Assembly (NCBI GenBank): GCA_002377605.1
Contig: DFQD01000083.1
Coordinates: forward strand, 1-15,204
Direction of reading: 5' to 3'
Source: Gammaproteobacteria bacterium UBA3498
GTDB lineage: Bacteria > Pseudomonadota > Gammaproteobacteria > Pseudomonadales > Pseudohongiellaceae
DNA length: 15,204 bases
The notes beneath the pieces are model-generated. The model saw only the letters and a list, made by a program, of their open reading frames with translations. It was not told where the DNA came from and ran no database searches. A program made the position numbers and the translations under genes. The first letter of the stretch is position 1. Each line of letters begins with the position of its first letter. Below, piece by piece: positions 1-8,125 of this stretch.

Positions 1-1215
1 GCACTTCTATTTAAGCCAGAAGAGTGGGGCATGAAACGGGCTTCCGATACTTCGGAGTTTATGTTTTTAAATCTTGGCCCAAATCACCCTAGTGTACATG
101 GTGCCTTTCGAATTGCTGTGCAGTTGGACGGTGAAATTCTAGTGGATGCAGTTCCTGATATTGGATATCACCATCGGGGCGCGGAAAAGATGGGAGAGCG
201 GCAATCCTGGCACACCTATATTCCTTATACCGACCGTATCGATTACCTCGGCGGTGTGATGAACAACTTGCCCTATGTAATGGCTGTAGAACAAATGGCC
301 GGAATCAAAGTGCCAGAAAGAGTTAAAACGATTCGTGTCATGTTAGTCGAAATGTTTCGTATCTGTAGTCATTTATTATTCTACGGAACCTTTGCCCAGG
401 ACGTTGGGCAGTTGTCACCTATTTTCTATATGTTTGTAGAAAGAGAAAGAATATTTAACATAATTGAGTCAATCTGCGGTGCGCGGATGCATCCAGGTTG
501 GTTTCGTATTGGTGGTGTGGCCCAAGATCTTCCCGAGGGATGGGAAGGTAGAGTGAGGGAATTGTTGGAATTCATGCCACCCCGTATCGATGAATACGAC
601 AAGATGGTTTTGAACAATGGCATCCTTAAGCGACGTACTCAAGGGGTTGGTGCATATAACACACAACAGGCTTATGACTGGGGTGTAACTGGTGCAGGTT
701 TGCGCGCCACCGGATTAGAGTGGGATTACCGTAAGAATCGACCTTACAGCGGATACGAAAATTTCGAATTCGATGTGCCAATCGCAGTTAACGGAGACTG
801 TTATGATCGGTGCGCGGTGCGCGTAGAAGAGATGCGTCAGAGCCTAAGGATTATCAAACAGTGCGTAGATAACATGCCAAGCGGTGATTACAAAGCCGAG
901 CATCCATTGACGACACCACCGCGTAAAGAAAAAACCATGCAGGATATCGAAACCCTGATTAATCATTTTCTAAGTGTGAGTTGGGGGCCGGTTATTCCGC
1001 CTAATGAAGTAACTATGGCGATAGAAGGCACCAAAGGAATTAATAGCTACTATCTAGTTTCAGATGGGAGCACGACCTCTTATAGAACGAGAATCCGGAC
1101 CCCTTCTTTTGCCCACCTGCAAATGATTCCTGAAATTAGTCGTGGGTTTATGGTGGCAGACTTGATTGCCATTATTGCCAGTATTGATTTTGTTATGGCG
1201 GACGTTGATCGATGA
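1..1215 (+). CDS. nuoCD: NADH-quinone oxidoreductase subunit C/D fusion (5'-truncated)
   Basis: This is the 49-kDa (NuoD) part of complex I, with the NuoC (30-kDa) part lying off the left edge. An ATG at 31 could be taken as a start, but bases 1-30 are open in the same frame and read ALLFKPEEWG. This matches the NuoC-NuoD linker of fused gammaproteobacterial NuoCD (E. coli has a near-identical FKPEEWGMKRG), so I treat the gene as open to the left. The visible 404 residues contain the N-terminal NuoD motif LGPNHPSVHGAF (His 29 and His 33 counted from base 1) and the Tyr of RIDYLGG (residue 82); the His and Tyr of these motifs line the quinone site in the family. The end, SYRTRIRTPSFAHLQ...DFVMADVDR, is the canonical NuoD C-terminus. 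NuoD sits at the junction of the hydrophilic and membrane arms. The stop overlaps the nuoE start by four bases (ATGA), so the two are probably translationally coupled. Confidence 0.97.
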   Translation, partial: ALLFKPEEWGMKRASDTSEFMFLNLGPNHPSVHGAFRIAVQLDGEILVDAVPDIGYHHRGAEKMGERQSWHTYIPYTDRIDYLGGVMNNLPYVMAVEQMAGIKVPERVKTIRVMLVEMFRICSHLLFYGTFAQDVGQLSPIFYMFVERERIFNIIESICGARMHPGWFRIGGVAQDLPEGWEGRVRELLEFMPPRIDEYDKMVLNNGILKRRTQGVGAYNTQQAYDWGVTGAGLRATGLEWDYRKNRPYSGYENFEFDVPIAVNGDCYDRCAVRVEEMRQSLRIIKQCVDNMPSGDYKAEHPLTTPPRKEKTMQDIETLINHFLSVSWGPVIPPNEVTMAIEGTKGINSYYLVSDGSTTSYRTRIRTPSFAHLQMIPEISRGFMVADLIAIIASIDFVMADVDR

Positions 1216-1727
1216 GTGAAAATTTAATCGCTACCACTGCCATTAAGGCGCGGCAATTATCTGAAGAAGAAATTAAGGAAATTGAGCACGAGTTGGAGCT
1301 CTATCCTGATAAACAGGCGGTTGGATTGGAGGCATTAAAAATTGTACAAAAACATCAGGGCTGGGTTTCTGATGAGAGTCTATTAGCAATTTCCAAATAC
1401 CTGGATTTGCCAGTTGCTGATTTAGAAAGTGTCGCCACATTTTTTAATCTGGTGTATCGCCAGCCTGTTGGAAAGAACGTCATTTTATTTTGCAACAGTG
1501 TCAGCTGCTGGATTATGGGCTGCGACGAAATGCGCACCCATATTAACGACAAACTAGGAGTGGATTTTGGTGGAACGACAGAAGACGGAAGATTTACTTT
1601 TTTACCTGTTCCTTGTTTAGGTGATTGTGATCGTGCGCCAGTAATGATGGTCGGCGACGATTTGCATCGCAATTTAACACCAGAAAAAATCAATCAAATA
1701 ATTTCTGATTATCAAGGCAAAGCCTAA
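1212..1727 (+). CDS. nuoE: NADH-quinone oxidoreductase subunit E (24 kDa, 2Fe-2S)
   Basis: This is a 171-residue thioredoxin-like ferredoxin subunit of the NADH dehydrogenase module, close to the usual length (E. coli about 166). An N-terminal helical part (residues 17-85, with the typical ATFFNLVYRQPVG) precedes the [2Fe-2S] domain. The four N1a ligands are visible as C94 and C99 (CNSVSC) and C135 and C139 (PCLGDC). N1a accepts electrons from the FMN held by NuoF and lies off the main chain. The ATG start overlaps the nuoCD stop (ATGA). A 22-base gap separates the gene from nuoF. An antisense open frame inside it (1355-1693) has no recognisable product. Confidence 0.97.
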   Translation: MSENLIATTAIKARQLSEEEIKEIEHELELYPDKQAVGLEALKIVQKHQGWVSDESLLAISKYLDLPVADLESVATFFNLVYRQPVGKNVILFCNSVSCWIMGCDEMRTHINDKLGVDFGGTTEDGRFTFLPVPCLGDCDRAPVMMVGDDLHRNLTPEKINQIISDYQGKA

Positions 1728-1749
1728 GCTTTAAAAGAGTTAAGCAAAA

Positions 1750-3030
1750 GTGGTAACAAAACCTTTAACAAAGAACATAGACATGTCCAGGCCTCCTCTG
1801 GACATAAATGCTTATGAAGCTAATGATGGTTATCAGAGTATAAAAGCTATTGCCGCAGGATTAAGCCCAGGCGATGTTTTGCAGGTTGTTAAAGATTCTG
1901 GACTAAAAGGCAGAGGAGGTGCGGGCTTTCCAACCGGATTGAAATGGAGCTTTGTCCCTCAAGGTGATAATGCGCCGAAACAAAAATATTTTGTTGTAAA
2001 TGCGGATGAAATGGAGCCTGGGACGTTTAAGGATCGCTTATTAATGGAAGGGGATCCCCATTTGCTTTTAGAAGGAATGATTCTTGGTTCCTATACGATT
2101 CAGGCTAGTGTCGCTTATATCTTTTTGCGAGGCGAATACAAAGCGTCAGAAAATACTTTAAGGCAAGCGATTTCAGAGGCCTACGACAAGGGTTATCTCG
2201 GTAAGAATATTTTAAACACTGGTTTCGATTTAGACATTATCTTGCACACCAGCGCGGGAAGATATATCTGCGGTGAAGAGACTGCCTTATTAAATGCTTT
2301 GGAAGGCAAGCGTGCGAACCCAAGAGCAAAGCCACCTTTTCCACAAGTAAGTGGGCTGTGGGGTAAGCCCACTATTGTGAACAATGTAGAAACAGTGTGT
2401 AACTTGCCTGGCATCCTTACTTATGGAGTCGACTGGTATCACGGCCTGACTGAAGGCATTGATCACGGTACTAAGTTGTTCGGAATAAGTGGCAGGGTGA
2501 AAACGCCAGGATGTTGGGAGCTACCTCTTGGTGTGACTATTCGGGAAGTTATCGAGAAATATGGTGGGGGCATGCGTGAAGGTTATGGGTTACGCGCTTT
2601 TCTACCTGGTGGGGGTTCAACTGATTTTATGTTGCCTGAGCATCTCGACCTTCCATTCGATTACGATGAAATTGCTAAAGTAGGAAGTCGTTTGGCTACG
2701 GGCACGATGATCTTGTTAGATGACAAGACTTGCCCGGTAGGGATGATTGGTAACTTAATGAAGTTCTTTGCGCATGAATCTTGTGGATTCTGCACGCCAT
2801 GTCGCGACGGATTGCCCTGGGTGGATGAAATATTCAATGAATTTGAATCTGGGCGAGGCAGTGAAAAAGATTTGCAAATATTACATGAGCATGTGGATTA
2901 TTTAGGGCCAGGACGCACTTTTTGTGCTTTGGCGCCTGGGGCGACTGCTCCGTTGGGTAGCGGGCTTAGAATATTTGCTGAAGATTTTCATCGTCATATT
3001 AAAGAAAAACGCTGTCCTTATAAACATTGA
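1750..3030 (+). CDS. nuoF: NADH-quinone oxidoreductase subunit F (51 kDa, FMN/NADH-binding)
   Basis: This subunit binds NADH and FMN and holds the [4Fe-4S] cluster N3, so electrons enter complex I here. Visible motifs are GRGGAGF (residues 54-60, nucleotide binding), NADEMEPGTFKDR, and AGRYICGEETALLNALEG with the FMN-site glycines and acidic residues. The SLBB-like middle region contains FGISGRVKTPG. N3 ligands are C345, C348 and C351 (ESCGFCTPCRDG) plus C392 (RTFCALAPG). The length of 426 residues is normal (E. coli 445). The start is GTG at 1750, with a weak AAGAG at 1735-1739 ten bases upstream. An ATG at 1783 is possible, but it would remove the residues PLTKNI, which resemble the N-terminus of many NuoF proteins as I recall them, so GTG is preferred. 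The antisense frame at 2193-2414 is a shadow. Confidence 0.97.
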   Translation: MVTKPLTKNIDMSRPPLDINAYEANDGYQSIKAIAAGLSPGDVLQVVKDSGLKGRGGAGFPTGLKWSFVPQGDNAPKQKYFVVNADEMEPGTFKDRLLMEGDPHLLLEGMILGSYTIQASVAYIFLRGEYKASENTLRQAISEAYDKGYLGKNILNTGFDLDIILHTSAGRYICGEETALLNALEGKRANPRAKPPFPQVSGLWGKPTIVNNVETVCNLPGILTYGVDWYHGLTEGIDHGTKLFGISGRVKTPGCWELPLGVTIREVIEKYGGGMREGYGLRAFLPGGGSTDFMLPEHLDLPFDYDEIAKVGSRLATGTMILLDDKTCPVGMIGNLMKFFAHESCGFCTPCRDGLPWVDEIFNEFESGRGSEKDLQILHEHVDYLGPGRTFCALAPGATAPLGSGLRIFAEDFHRHIKEKRCPYKH

Positions 3031-3061
3031 GACAGAGTTTGCAAGGTTAATGGAGTAATAG

Positions 3062-5776
3062 ATGGCTGAAGTTGTTGTTGATGGGGTCGTTTACAAAGTA
3101 AATCCCGATAACAATATGTTACAGGAATGCCTTTCGCAGGGCCTCGATTTGCCTTACTTTTGCTGGCATCCATGCATGGGCTCAGTAGGTGCGTGTCGCC
3201 AGTGCGCTGTTAAGCAGTATCGTGATGCTGATGACAAGGATGGTGTGCTGGTTATGGCATGTATGACTCCTGCTACCGATGGCACAATTATTTCTATCGA
3301 GGACCCGCAAGCGAAAGATATGCGGGAAAAAGTGATCGAAAGCTTGATGATAAGCCACCCTCATGATTGTCCAGTATGCGAAGAGGGAGGTGAGTGTCAT
3401 CTGCAAGATATGACACTAATGTCTGGCCACAACTATCGTCGTTACGATAAGAAGAAAATCACTCACCGCAATCAATATCTCGGACCTTTTATCAATCATG
3501 AAATGAATCGGTGTATTACTTGTTATCGCTGTGTGCGTTTTTATGATGATTATGCTGGTGGAACTGACCTAGCCGCTCAGGCTTCTCATCACCATACTTA
3601 TTTTGGTCGCTATGAAGAAGGCGTTTTGGAAAGTGAATTCAGTGGTAATTTAGTAGAGGTTTGTCCAACCGGTGTGTTTACCGATAAGGCCTTTAGTGAA
3701 AACTACACCCGTAAATGGGATTTGCAAGTAGCGCCGAGTGTATGCACCGGATGCAGTGTTGGTTGTAATACAACTCCGGGTGAGCGATACGGTTCGCTTA
3801 GGCGTATCGTCAATCGATATAATTCTGAAATTAACGGTTATTTTATATGTGATCGTGGTCGATTCGGTTTTGATTATGTAAATAGTGAGGATCGAATTAA
3901 AGTTCCGCTGACCCTAAACGGGACTGGCATGGAAGCAGTTTCTGATGAAGAACTACAAGCAGCTATTGAAAGTTATAGGGGGGCTGATGTCATAGGTATT
4001 GCTAGCCCACGTGCTAGCAATGAATCAAACTTTGCGCTACGTAGTTTGGTGGGCCACGAGAATTTTTATTCTGGAATCTCCGACAGTGAGCATGAAGCCA
4101 CCCAATTAATCCTTTCCTTGGCTAGGGATACTGTATTCAATTTTCCTTCTGTGCGGGAGATAGAGAAGGCAGACGCTATATTAGTTGTGGGAGAGGATAT
4201 AACTAATATAGCCCCTCGAATTGCTCTAGCGCTGCGACAATCAGTGAAAAACAAAGCAAAAGAACTTGCCGAAGGTTGTAATATACCCACATGGCAAGAT
4301 GCTGCAGTAAAAGAGCTAGCGCAGCACGATCGATCGCCATTAGCAATACTAAGCAGTTTCACAACTCGTTTGGATGATGTTGCATCTGATGTGTTAATCG
4401 ATTCACCATCTGCGTTGCCTGGCATCGCCTCGGCCATTGCTTACAAGATCTCGGATAAAGCACCTTCGGTAAATTCAAATGAGAATGCAAATAGTCGTAT
4501 CGCCGATCAACTAGTAAGCGCAAAACGCCCATTAGTTATTGCGGGTAGCTCGGCTGGCAACATTGGGTTGATTCAAGCAGCGGCTAATATTGCTCGTGCT
4601 CTAAATGACAAGCGCGGTGAACCAATTGATTTATGCCTGGTGGTACCAGAAGTAAACACAATTGGCATGAGTATGTTGGTTAATGGCACCAATAGCCTTG
4701 GCGTTGCATTGAATAAATTGCAGAGTGGGGCTGCAACGAAAGTGATCGTGTTGGAAAACGATCTTTATCGCCATGCTTCTAGTACCGAAGTAGATGCAGC
4801 TTTGGATAAAGCGAATGGTGTATTGGTAATCGATCAGATGCCAACCCGGACTACAGCCAAGGCATCCACCTTGTTACCGTCTACCAGTTTCTCCGAGCAT
4901 GAAGCTACTTATGTTAACTACGAAGGTCGAGCTCAATTAAGTTTTCAGGTGCATCGTAGTCACACGTCTGCATTACCAGCCTGGAGTTGGCTAAGTGAGC
5001 AGCAACGAGAGGATATCGATGTTCTCATTAATCGTTGCGCCGAAGAGGCGCCTAACTTTAACAAGCTAGATAATCTACTGCCGGATCTCAATGAATTTGT
5101 CGCTAGTATGAAAATTCCTCGTCAGTCTCATCGTTACAGTGGTCGTACTGCGATGAAAGCGAATTTAAATGTACATGAACCCAAGCAACCAGTTGATGAC
5201 CAATCAGTTATGTCTTTCTCTATGGAAGGTATTCCGGTTACTTCGGATACACCAGTCTTAGGTGCGGCATGGGCGCCAGCCTGGAACTCTAATCAATCAA
5301 TAAGCAAATTCCAGGAAGAGGTTAACGGAGAATTGAAACAAGGGCACATTGGGGAGCTTTTGATTGAGCGTAATGAATCTGGGGATTATTTGGATGTGAC
5401 GACGCCAAAAGTTAGTGACAGTGGTTTGCAGTTAAGCATTGCTTATCAGATCTTTGGTAGTGACGAGCTGAGTGCAAAGTCATCGAGAATTCAGCAACGG
5501 ATGACTGATGCTTATGTTGCGATCTCACCTTCAGATGCGCAATCTCTGGGTCTGAATCAGGGAGATGAAGTCAGTCTTGATAGTAACCAACATGTAGCTG
5601 TTGCCTGTATCCGCTCCAAGATAAAGGAAGGAACGGCAGCACTTTACTGTGGCGACAACGATATCGATCGTCATGCACTAGGTGCAACTATAGCCCTTAC
5701 AAAAATAACGGATGCGAATCTAAGTCGAGGGATCAAAGGTTTGATTGTTAGTGATCTTTATGAGGAGGGTTGTTAA
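3062..5776 (+). CDS. nuoG: NADH-quinone oxidoreductase subunit G (75 kDa)
   Basis: This is the large iron-sulfur subunit that carries electrons from NuoF toward NuoI. The 904 residues match the E. coli size (about 908). N1b [2Fe-2S] ligands are C34, C45, C48 and C67. N5 is held by H99, C103, C106 and C112 (HPHDCPVCEEGGEC). N4 is held by C151, C154, C157 and C201 (CITCYRC and EVCPTG). The additional N7 cluster is present as C228, C231, C235 and C263 (CTGCSVGC, then FICDRGRFG). The rest, from about 290, is a degenerate molybdopterin-oxidoreductase fold typical of NuoG; its last part (about 800-890, VAISPSDAQSLGLNQGDEV) looks like the molybdopterin-dinucleotide-binding barrel but is not expected to bind Mo here. 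The start is well supported by TGGAG at 3051-3055, six bases before ATG. The C-terminal codons contain the ribosome binding site of nuoH. Confidence 0.97.
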   Translation: MAEVVVDGVVYKVNPDNNMLQECLSQGLDLPYFCWHPCMGSVGACRQCAVKQYRDADDKDGVLVMACMTPATDGTIISIEDPQAKDMREKVIESLMISHPHDCPVCEEGGECHLQDMTLMSGHNYRRYDKKKITHRNQYLGPFINHEMNRCITCYRCVRFYDDYAGGTDLAAQASHHHTYFGRYEEGVLESEFSGNLVEVCPTGVFTDKAFSENYTRKWDLQVAPSVCTGCSVGCNTTPGERYGSLRRIVNRYNSEINGYFICDRGRFGFDYVNSEDRIKVPLTLNGTGMEAVSDEELQAAIESYRGADVIGIASPRASNESNFALRSLVGHENFYSGISDSEHEATQLILSLARDTVFNFPSVREIEKADAILVVGEDITNIAPRIALALRQSVKNKAKELAEGCNIPTWQDAAVKELAQHDRSPLAILSSFTTRLDDVASDVLIDSPSALPGIASAIAYKISDKAPSVNSNENANSRIADQLVSAKRPLVIAGSSAGNIGLIQAAANIARALNDKRGEPIDLCLVVPEVNTIGMSMLVNGTNSLGVALNKLQSGAATKVIVLENDLYRHASSTEVDAALDKANGVLVIDQMPTRTTAKASTLLPSTSFSEHEATYVNYEGRAQLSFQVHRSHTSALPAWSWLSEQQREDIDVLINRCAEEAPNFNKLDNLLPDLNEFVASMKIPRQSHRYSGRTAMKANLNVHEPKQPVDDQSVMSFSMEGIPVTSDTPVLGAAWAPAWNSNQSISKFQEEVNGELKQGHIGELLIERNESGDYLDVTTPKVSDSGLQLSIAYQIFGSDELSAKSSRIQQRMTDAYVAISPSDAQSLGLNQGDEVSLDSNQHVAVACIRSKIKEGTAALYCGDNDIDRHALGATIALTKITDANLSRGIKGLIVSDLYEEGC
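5762..5769 (+). promoter_or_regulatory. Shine-Dalgarno for nuoH inside the end of nuoG
   Basis: GAGGAGGG lies nine bases before ATG 5779 and within the last codons of nuoG. It decides the nuoH start. The in-frame TTG at 5770 follows the purine run immediately, so it is too close to be served by it. The arrangement suggests that ribosomes finishing nuoG help to load nuoH. Confidence 0.75.
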
Positions 5777-5778
5777 CA

Positions 5779-6735
5779 ATGTCCCTTGAGATCGGATCAT
5801 TTTTAAGCATTGGATTGATATTAGGTGTTGTCATTATAACTGCTGCCCTGCTTATTACTGTTGAAAGGAGGCTTCTTGGATTTTGGCAAGAACGGCTGGG
5901 ACCAAATCGTGTTGGTTGGTTTGGTTCATTACAAGTCGTTGCTGACATGATTAAGATTTTTACAAAGGAAGATTGGGTACCACCATTTGCTGACAAGTTT
6001 AGCTTTGTTATTGCGCCAGGGATCATAATGACAGTGGTACTTTTAAGTTTTGCGGTTATACCGTTTGCACCCAATATTGGCGTAATAGATTCCAATATCG
6101 GCGTGCTTTTTATTTTGGCAATGGCTTCCCTCGGGGCATATAGCGTGATGTTGGGTGGCTTATCTTCCGACAATAAATACGCTCTGCTTGGTAGTCTCCG
6201 CGCTGCGGCACAAATGGTTAGCTATGAAGTTTTCATGGGTATTTCTCTTCTTGGCGTAGTCGCCCTAACTGGCAGCTTCAACATGCGAGAGATTGTCGAA
6301 TCCCAAGCAGACGGTTGGTATATCATTCCACAGTTTATTGGATTCGTTATTTTTCTCATTGCAGGCGTAGCAGAAAGTCATCGCTTGCCTTTTGATATTC
6401 CTGAAGCCGAACAGGAAATCTGCGCGGGTTACCACACGGAATATTCAGGGATGAAATTTGGCATGTTCTTTGTTGCCGAATATATCGGACTTGTTTTGAT
6501 TTCGTCCTTAATCACGGTTTTATTTTTTGGTGGTTGGTTAGGCCCTGAATTCTTACCACCTATCTTATGGTTTTCCATTAAAGCATTCGCATTTATTGCG
6601 TTTTTTATTTTAATGCGCGCCGCAGTGCCGCGACCACGTTATGACCAGTTAATGAGTTATGGCTGGTTGTTCTTGTTACCACTTTCGTTAGTAAACCTAT
6701 TGATTACTGGCGTAATTATTTTGAGTATGCAATAA
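5779..6735 (+). CDS. nuoH: NADH-quinone oxidoreductase subunit H (membrane, quinone site)
   Basis: This is the ND1-type membrane subunit that forms the quinone channel at the foot of the peripheral arm. From ATG 5779 it has 318 residues (E. coli 325) and several hydrophobic helices along its length. The family signature ERRLLGFWQERLGPNRVG spans 29-46, followed by GWFGSLQVVADMIKIFTKED. The acidic loop FDIPEAEQEICAGYHTEYSG (205-224) is the conserved cytoplasmic loop implicated in quinone-coupled proton transfer; Glu 209, 211 and 213 are present. The C-terminal part has RAAVPRPRYDQLMSYGW, also canonical. A TTG at 5770 would add three residues but is badly placed relative to the ribosome binding site. 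The first codon follows the nuoG stop by two bases. The opposite strand carries an open frame (5748-6173) without recognisable features, taken as a shadow. Confidence 0.97.
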   Translation: MSLEIGSFLSIGLILGVVIITAALLITVERRLLGFWQERLGPNRVGWFGSLQVVADMIKIFTKEDWVPPFADKFSFVIAPGIIMTVVLLSFAVIPFAPNIGVIDSNIGVLFILAMASLGAYSVMLGGLSSDNKYALLGSLRAAAQMVSYEVFMGISLLGVVALTGSFNMREIVESQADGWYIIPQFIGFVIFLIAGVAESHRLPFDIPEAEQEICAGYHTEYSGMKFGMFFVAEYIGLVLISSLITVLFFGGWLGPEFLPPILWFSIKAFAFIAFFILMRAAVPRPRYDQLMSYGWLFLLPLSLVNLLITGVIILSMQ

Positions 6736-6750
6736 GGTCTTTGAGACAAT

Positions 6751-7290
6751 ATGATTAAGTTAATAGTCGATACGCTGCTTAGTCAGGTAAGAACACTTTG
6801 GTTAGTGTTTCTGAAGCTATTTAAAAAGAAAGATACCGTCGAGTATCCAGACCAACAGCCTTATATGTTTCCGCGGTGGCGTGGCCGCATTATATTGAGC
6901 CGTGACCCGGATGGAGAAGAGCGTTGTGTCGCATGTAACCTTTGCGCAGTTGCATGCCCTGTAGATTGTATTGCATTACAAAAAGGCGAAATGGAAGACG
7001 GCCGCTGGTATCCAGAATTTTTCCGCATTAATTTTTCCCGTTGCATCATGTGCGGTTTCTGTGAAGAAGCTTGCCCTACTAATGCGATTCAACTAACACC
7101 TGATTTTGAGATGGCTGAGTACATACGTCAGGACATGGTTTGGGAAAAAGAAGATTTGTTGATCAATGGTACGGGCAAGTATCACGATTACAATTTTTAT
7201 CGCGTTGCTGGAAAGCAAATTGAAGGCAAAGACAAAGGTGAGGCCTTGAATGAGGCAGCGCCGGTTGATGTGAGGAGCTTGTTACCATGA
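6751..7290 (+). CDS. nuoI: NADH-quinone oxidoreductase subunit I (TYKY, two 4Fe-4S)
   Basis: This is a 179-residue ferredoxin-like subunit (E. coli 180) that passes electrons along N6a and N6b to N2 in NuoB. The N-terminal amphipathic stretch (about 1-27, ending in KKK) lies along the membrane in known structures. The two cluster-binding motifs are C59-x2-C62-x2-C65-x3-C69-P and C98-x2-C101-x2-C104-x3-C108-P. Each motif supplies three ligands to one cluster and one to the other. The motif GRIILSRDPDGEERC before the first cluster is typical of NuoI. The gene starts 15 bases after nuoH, and its stop overlaps the nuoJ start (ATGA). Confidence 0.98.
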   Translation: MIKLIVDTLLSQVRTLWLVFLKLFKKKDTVEYPDQQPYMFPRWRGRIILSRDPDGEERCVACNLCAVACPVDCIALQKGEMEDGRWYPEFFRINFSRCIMCGFCEEACPTNAIQLTPDFEMAEYIRQDMVWEKEDLLINGTGKYHDYNFYRVAGKQIEGKDKGEALNEAAPVDVRSLLP

Positions 7291-7772
7291 TTGCCCTGTT
7301 TTACATTGCTGCCATTATTGCCGTTATCGCCACGGTTGCGGTAATTCTGCAAACTAATATTGTGCACGGTCTGTTGTATTTGATTTTATCTTTGTTAGCA
7401 GTCGCAGTGATCTTTTACGTACTGGGTGCACCATTTGCCGCCGTATTAGAGGCTATAGTCTATGCCGGCGCAATTATGGTGTTATTCCTATTTGTAATCA
7501 TGATGTTAAACCTGGGGCAGCATACTCGAGATCAGGAACGAAGTTGGTTAACTCCGCGGGGTTGGATTGTGCCTTCGCTTCTAGCAGCGGTCCTGCTAGG
7601 ACAATTAGTCAATGTAATGAGTCAGATTGATCATGAATTAATTCCAGCTCAAATCGGAGTGATGGAAGTAAGTGCGTTGTTGTTTGGTCCTTATGTGTTA
7701 GCGGTGGAACTAGCATCTATCTTGCTACTTGCTGGATTGGTTGCTGCCTATCACTTAGCAAAAACGAAATAA
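7287..7772 (+). CDS. nuoJ: NADH-quinone oxidoreductase subunit J (ND6-like)
   Basis: This is a small hydrophobic membrane subunit of 161 residues with about five predicted transmembrane helices, so slightly shorter than E. coli NuoJ (184). The conserved third helix is present: EAIVYAGAIMVLFLFVIMML, with E55, Y59 and G61, the region of the pi-bulge that changes conformation during turnover in structural work on complex I. The start overlaps the nuoI stop by four bases. The gene is followed by the longest gap inside the operon, 39 bases of A/G-rich sequence that contains only a weak ribosome binding site for nuoK. Confidence 0.95.
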   Translation: MIALFYIAAIIAVIATVAVILQTNIVHGLLYLILSLLAVAVIFYVLGAPFAAVLEAIVYAGAIMVLFLFVIMMLNLGQHTRDQERSWLTPRGWIVPSLLAAVLLGQLVNVMSQIDHELIPAQIGVMEVSALLFGPYVLAVELASILLLAGLVAAYHLAKTK

Positions 7773-7811
7773 GAATACTCAGTAAGAAAGAAAAGCAAAG
7801 AGTTTTAAAAA

Positions 7812-8120
7812 ATGGAATCGATACCTGTAGAACACGGATTAATTCTGGCGGCGATTTTGTTCTCCATTGGATTAATTGGTGTCTTAACCCGACGGAATAT
7901 CGTTTTTGTACTGATGTCCTTAGAAATCATGCTCAATGCAGGCGGACTGGCATTTATTGTGGGAGCTTCCCGCTGGGGTCATGCTGAAGGTCAGATTATG
8001 TTTCTAATGATACTGACACTGGCTGCAGCTGAGGTTGCCGTTGGTCTCGGGTTAATCATACAAATGTTTCGGCGATATAAGACTGTCGACATCAATGTAC
8101 TTAGTGAAATGAAGGGCTAG
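7812..8120 (+). CDS. nuoK: NADH-quinone oxidoreductase subunit K (ND4L-like)
   Basis: This is a 102-residue subunit (E. coli 100) with three transmembrane helices. The two membrane-buried glutamates essential in the family are present: E38 in LMSLEIMLNA and E74 in LAAAEVAVGLG, corresponding to E36 and E72 of E. coli. N-terminal EHGLILAAILF and C-terminal LSEMKG are canonical. The ATG is preceded by AAAGAG (7797-7802) nine bases upstream, a modest ribosome binding site. Five bases separate the stop from nuoL. NuoK contributes to the proton path between NuoJ and NuoN. Confidence 0.97.
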   Translation: MESIPVEHGLILAAILFSIGLIGVLTRRNIVFVLMSLEIMLNAGGLAFIVGASRWGHAEGQIMFLMILTLAAAEVAVGLGLIIQMFRRYKTVDINVLSEMKG

Positions 8121-8125
8121 ACTCG

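Noticed and set aside
1355..1693. A 112-codon antisense frame inside nuoE.
   Set aside because: It sits opposite conserved NuoE cluster motifs and encodes nothing recognisable.
4066..4437. A 123-codon antisense frame inside nuoG.
   Set aside because: It overlaps an intact, well-supported gene and has no family resemblance or plausible ribosome binding context; treated as a shadow.
5748..6173. A 141-codon antisense open frame over the end of nuoG and start of nuoH.
   Set aside because: It lies wholly opposite conserved coding sequence, shows no recognisable motif, and its composition follows from the hydrophobic codons of nuoH on the other strand.
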